This document shows positions 61,496 to 64,000 of a DNA stretch of 64,000 nt, piece by piece. How positions within the stretch are numbered: the stretch's first letter is position 1; each line of letters begins with the position of its first letter. The notes beneath the pieces are model-generated. The model did not search any database, was not told the origin of the DNA, and was given only the letters and a program-made list of their open reading frames with translations. This DNA is from Hyphomicrobiales bacterium (GTDB lineage: Bacteria; Pseudomonadota; Alphaproteobacteria; Rhizobiales; Rhizobiaceae): NCBI GenBank assembly GCA_900473805.1, contig UCMS01000005.1:20924-84923 (forward strand). The letters run 5' to 3'. A program made the translations under genes and the position numbers.

Positions 61496-61566
61496 AGAGC
61501 AATTCCAGCAAAAATGCGAAGCGGTTTTGCGTCCGGAATTGCATGAAAACAAAAAGATAGAGCATT
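61496..61566. repeat. Rhizobial intergenic repeat with GCAATTCC/GGAATTGC arms
   Basis: GCAATTCC (61499-61506) and GGAATTGC (61535-61542) are exact inverted repeats around an AAAA/TTTT-containing centre, followed by an A-rich tail and TAGAGCATT. From memory this sequence is repeated very often in Rhizobiaceae intergenic DNA. It lies between the feuN-like gene and feuP, so it may alter transcript structure there. Confidence 0.75.
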
Positions 61567-61602
61567 GAAGACGACACCGTGTCGCCGGAAATGCTCTCGG
61601 TA

Positions 61603-61857
61603 TCACTCGGCGACCCGCATCGTCACCTTGCGGGGACGCTCGGAACCATTGCCCGGCACCAGCACGACGATGACGCATTCACCGCCCGATTCGCGCACCG
61701 AAAGCAACTGCCCACCGACCTCGGCCACAACCCGTGCCGCCGCCGCCCGGCAATCGGCGGCGATGGCATCGCCCTGCATGACCGGCAAAGCGAACACGCT
61801 CAGTGCCAGCGCCAGAGCCTTCAGCTTTTTCCCGGCGGTTTTCGTCAAAGATGCCAT
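61603..61857 (-). CDS. feuN: Small periplasmic protein, FeuN-like
   Basis: An 84-residue protein. A signal peptide is clear: basic KKLK, hydrophobic ALALALSVFALPVM and a cleavage region DAIAADC. The mature part of about 48 residues (CRAAAARVVAEVGGQLLSVR, then GGECVIVVLVPGNGSERPRKV) has two cysteines likely to form a disulfide. In S. meliloti FeuN is a small periplasmic protein encoded just upstream of feuP that inhibits FeuQ and is essential because unrestrained FeuPQ activity is toxic. Size, signal and place match that description, recalled rather than aligned. GAAGAAG precedes the ATG. A repeat lies in the 149-base gap to feuP. Confidence 0.72.
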   Translation of the reverse strand: MASLTKTAGKKLKALALALSVFALPVMQGDAIAADCRAAAARVVAEVGGQLLSVRESGGECVIVVLVPGNGSERPRKVTMRVAE

Positions 61858-62000
61858 TGCCACTTCTTCTGTCTGAACGCCCATTCCGGCAAAATATGTA
61901 CCTCAAGCGTTCTGAATGGCAAATGAATGCTTGGTCATGGGAGGGATGCTCAGGTGGGGTGGCGAGGGATGGCGCGCAGGATCCGGCATGGCGGCGGCGC

Positions 62001-62336
62001 TCATTCGAATAAATCGGCATGGGTGCCGGCGCGTGTGAAGATGACCAGATTGGCCTTCTCATCCAGCGTGTAAATCAGCAGAAAATCCCCGCCTATATGG
62101 CATTCCCGATGATCGGCCCAATCGCCTTTTAGAGGGTGATCCTTCCACTCCGCGGGCAGTGGCGCATCGTTTGCTATCAGCAGCATCATCACCCGTTTCA
62201 ACTCATGCATGTCATAAAGTGCGGTTCGATTCAGCCTGTCCCAATCCTTCCCGAATTGTCGGGTAAAGTCCGCCCTGCGGGGCAATGCTGCCCGCTTGTC
62301 AGGTTTCCCTTGGTTGCGCCTGCCGTCAGGCGGCAT
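62001..62336 (-). CDS. yafQ: YafQ/RelE-like toxin
   Basis: A 111-residue toxin of the YafQ type. After a basic leader (PDKRAALPRRADFTRQFGKDWDRL) it shows LKRVMMLLIANDAPLPAEWKDHPLKGDWADHRECHIGGDFLLIYTL and VIFTRAGTHADLFE. The His in D-H-R-E-C-H-I and the terminal T-H-A-D-L-F are the YafQ catalytic and C-terminal marks. YafQ cuts translated mRNA at specific codons. ATG 62336 overlaps the antitoxin end by 11 bases. Confidence 0.86.
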   Translation of the reverse strand: MPPDGRRNQGKPDKRAALPRRADFTRQFGKDWDRLNRTALYDMHELKRVMMLLIANDAPLPAEWKDHPLKGDWADHRECHIGGDFLLIYTLDEKANLVIFTRAGTHADLFE

Positions 62337-62622
62337 TCTTCTCGGCCTTCGAGGCACGCTTTTCCAGGGCCTTGAAAACTGCATCAGCGCCGTCAAAGCG
62401 ACCAGTCGCAGCCGATCGAATGCGGCGGGCTTCCTCCATGGCGGCCAGTGTTTCGGCGTTGGGGCGGGACAATTCCAGCGGCAGTGCCTTTTCCCTCGCA
62501 ATGCGCGTCAAGGTCATACGCATGACATCCGAGATCGTCAGGCCCAGAGCGTCCAACACCAGGGCTGCCTCCTCCTTGAGAATCGGGTCAATACGGACCC
62601 GGACATAAGCATTTGCGGCCAT
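62326..62622 (-). CDS. dinJ: RelB/DinJ-type antitoxin
   Basis: A 98-residue antitoxin. The N-terminal NAYVRVRIDPILKEEAALVLDALGLTISDVMRMTLTRIA is the DinJ/RelB ribbon-helix-helix. The rest is helical and basic, ending KRASKAEKNAA. GGAGACGATC precedes ATG 62622. A dyad 17-29 bases upstream would be its operator. The Gly-Leu-Thr-x-S-D motif is strongly conserved in the family. Confidence 0.88.
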   Translation of the reverse strand: MAANAYVRVRIDPILKEEAALVLDALGLTISDVMRMTLTRIAREKALPLELSRPNAETLAAMEEARRIRSAATGRFDGADAVFKALEKRASKAEKNAA

Positions 62623-62638
62623 GATCGTCTCCATGGGT

Positions 62639-62651
62639 CAATGGCTCATTG
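62639..62651 (-). promoter_or_regulatory. Dyad upstream of the dinJ-yafQ module
   Basis: CAATG (62639-62643) and CATTG (62647-62651) are exact inverted repeats around GCT, 17 bases before the antitoxin start. GGCT/AGCC (62643-62656) forms an overlapping second dyad. Confidence 0.5.
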
Positions 62652-62692
62652 TAGCCCATTTGAGCATCTTGCGCAATCTTGTACGCGCGGCC

Positions 62693-62765
62693 ACCGCACC
62701 CGCCCTTCTCCCCGCAAGCGGGGGAGTAAGGTGCCTGCAGGCGGATGAGGGGCTGTCGCGCACGC
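62693..62765. repeat. Short intergenic repeat after the phage-like genes
   Basis: CTCCCCGC (62708-62715) and GCGGGGGAG (62718-62726) form a near-perfect hairpin, followed by a run of the type GGTGCCTGCAGGCGGATGAGGGG. It resembles the repeat within the ccm operon in style. It marks the end of the phage-like gene group at 62770. Confidence 0.5.
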
Positions 62766-62769
62766 ACTC

Positions 62770-62979
62770 TCACCCACCAACCCCCTTCGTCGCGGCCAAC
62801 CGCCCATAGAGCGCCAGCAGCCCGCCCAGCGTGCCCGCCAGCGTCGTCAGCGCATCCGCCAGCTGCGCTTCTTCGGCACTCCCGAGATCAAAACCCGCAT
62901 GGCGCAAGAGCGGCGAGCCGATCGCGATCAGCGCGCCCCAGACGGTCTTCGACTGGTACCAAGGCTTCATCTCCAACAT
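62770..62979 (-). CDS. Small phage-type membrane protein (holin-like)
   Basis: A 69-residue protein with a charged start (MLEMKPWYQSKTVWGALIAI) and a hydrophobic core around GSPLL, then a helix ADALTTLAGTLGGLLALYGRLA. AAGGAG precedes the ATG. The layout of K-x-W-x-Q-S-K-T-V-W-G followed by one or two short hydrophobic segments is common in small proteins at the end of alphaproteobacterial phage and gene-transfer-agent clusters. It lies 25 bases after the tail protein gene on the same strand. A holin role is only a suggestion. Confidence 0.65.
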   Translation of the reverse strand: MLEMKPWYQSKTVWGALIAIGSPLLRHAGFDLGSAEEAQLADALTTLAGTLGGLLALYGRLAATKGVGG

Positions 62980-63004
62980 GGCTTTCTCCTTCGTGGGTTG
63001 ATGT

Positions 63005-64000
63005 TCATCGAATGAAAACAAGCGCTTCGGTCGGAATGCCCGCTGCCAATCGGCCAAGCTGGCGAATGCTGAGCTTGAGGCTCTCCTGCGCGCTTCCGAA
63101 ATCGGCGAGCTCGTCGGCCGCCGCATAGACGCACTGCGGCGCCGTCACCTCGATCGTCCGGCGCACCACCGCCCCATCGAAGATCTCGACCCGATAGCGC
63201 TCCGTCTCCTCGTCGAGCGGAATATCGCCCTCGCTCCAGCCATCGGCATCTCTGCGCCCACGCCGGATCCAGGAGATGAGGACGTTGCCGTCGCCGGTCC
63301 TCGTCGCCTTCAGATGCACCGGGGAAAACGGCGTCTCCGCCCTCAGGCCGCCGTCGAAGACATGCGGACCCGAGAGATCCGTAACGAGACCCATCGGCTC
63401 CAGGATCCAGTTCTGCGCCGCGCCCCGCTCCGCCGTGGGCAGCCCCAGCGACTTCACCGCCAGATCCAGCGCCACGACATCCGCCCCCGTCTCGGCGCCT
63501 GCCACCATTTCATCCTCGGTGCCGGAAAGCCCGCGCAACAAGCCGGTCAGCCGGAAGCGCCCGGCGGCGACCTCCTCGGCGTCGGTGAAGGCGAGCACTT
63601 CCCAGCCCCCCGAACCCGATCGCACGGCCAGCAGATTGCTGCCCGCAAACACCGCCGTCCGGCTCGCCGATGACAAAGCTCCCGACAGCAGATCGACCAA
63701 GACCCCGTTGGCCCGGTCGAAACGCCCTGTCACCCCCGGCGCCAGCGGCTCCACCAGCGCACCCAGCGTCGCCGGCCGATCGAGTGTCACCCTCAGCCGA
63801 TAGCCCTCGACCTCCGGCGAACTCGACACGGCAAGCCTGACCCAGGGTTTCGCGTAGGCGGCAACGGAGGCATCGCCGCTCGACGCAGTCGCCTCCAGAC
63901 GCGGCAGATCGAGAAACATCACCGTCGGGTCGAAACCCGCCGCCCCCGGATTGTCGCCCGCCCGCCCCGGCTCCACCGGCGCCACTTCGGCAGACACCTT
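63005..64000 (-). CDS. Gene transfer agent/phage baseplate hub (gp15-like), C-terminal part, cut by window edge
   Basis: About 331 C-terminal residues are visible; the frame runs off the right edge. The sequence resembles the end of the very large tail hub protein of the Rhodobacter-type gene transfer agent (TIM-barrel-like domain protein, about 1300 residues): VLVDLLSGALSSASRTAVFAG, WEVLAFTDAEEVAAGRFRL, LSGTEDEMVAGAETGADVV, PTAERGAAQNW, GRRDADGWSEGDIPLDEE and a fibronectin-like end. It is followed by a small phage-type protein. So the window ends in the 3' part of a GTA or prophage tail region. Whether the cluster is complete lies outside the window. Confidence 0.78.
   Translation of the reverse strand, partial: KVSAEVAPVEPGRAGDNPGAAGFDPTVMFLDLPRLEATASSGDASVAAYAKPWVRLAVSSSPEVEGYRLRVTLDRPATLGALVEPLAPGVTGRFDRANGVLVDLLSGALSSASRTAVFAGSNLLAVRSGSGGWEVLAFTDAEEVAAGRFRLTGLLRGLSGTEDEMVAGAETGADVVALDLAVKSLGLPTAERGAAQNWILEPMGLVTDLSGPHVFDGGLRAETPFSPVHLKATRTGDGNVLISWIRRGRRDADGWSEGDIPLDEETERYRVEIFDGAVVRRTIEVTAPQCVYAAADELADFGSAQESLKLSIRQLGRLAAGIPTEALVFIR

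Noticed and set aside
1..64000. tRNA, rRNA, CRISPR arrays, insertion sequences, replication origin
   Set aside because: I looked for T-loop-like motifs, regularly spaced repeats, transposase or integrase motifs and clustered DnaA boxes and found none that could be supported by eye; a dedicated scan could still find a small RNA gene.

Overview
The window looks like a chromosomal segment of an alphaproteobacterium of the Rhizobiaceae (Rhizobium/Agrobacterium/Sinorhizobium type). This rests on the high GC content, GC-rich third codon positions and several family-typical blocks: a PleC-like kinase, glnE, a DegP protease with a two-component pair, a ccmI-E-F-H (cycHJKL) operon, a FeuN-FeuP-FeuQ-like set, and short intergenic repeats of a kind I recall from rhizobial genomes. 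The taxonomic call is from recalled gene content and order, not from a search. I saw no rRNA, tRNA, CRISPR array, transposase or integrase.

Layout. 1-8.9 kb: end of amn, an envelope-sugar set (flippase-like membrane protein divergent from a GT2/GT39 pair), an OsmC protein divergent from a PadR-DUF2218 pair, a TMEM43-like protein, an SDR and a vapBC module. 8.9-17.5 kb: an amine or amino-acid utilisation block, with a class III aminotransferase divergent from a PuuA-like glutamine synthetase, followed by a five-domain oligopeptide-type ABC transporter operon ending in a strong terminator. 17.5-32.5 kb: lipid kinase, MFS exporter, an alcohol dehydrogenase flanked by two HxlR regulators, L,D-transpeptidase, LtrA, ETF-ubiquinone oxidoreductase, a hydroxyacid-type dehydrogenase/FAD oxidase/SDR run, an Hsp70-like protein and a higBA module. 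32.5-39 kb: an unusual family-4-like uracil-DNA glycosylase, two tiny genes, a helix-turn-helix protein of unknown function, MFS and EamA transporters, and a receptor with reversed domain order.

39-59 kb is a housekeeping and signalling core: pepN, a PleC-like kinase, a chemoreceptor, glnE with an upstream OmpR-type pair, degP, parDE, and the cytochrome c maturation operon. That operon has a perfect FNR/FixK-type palindrome at the right place upstream of ccmI. 59-64 kb: a surface lipoprotein, feuQ-feuP and a small periplasmic FeuN-like protein, a DinJ/YafQ-type module, and the end of a gene transfer agent or phage-tail cluster that runs off the right edge.

The most noteworthy signals are the predicted oxygen-responsive site over ccmI-E-F-H, the feuN-feuP-feuQ arrangement with a repeat inserted in the feuN-feuP gap, a cytosolic chemoreceptor with its signalling tip placed before a Cache-like domain, a uracil-DNA glycosylase and an SDR with altered catalytic motifs, a strong hairpin between the transporter's binding-protein and permease genes, and four separate type II toxin-antitoxin modules, each preceded by its own palindrome. 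I found no locus I could claim as a wholly new system; the strongest unexplained candidates are the small genes at 33.6-34.1 kb and the metal-sensor-like PadR/DUF2218 pair.
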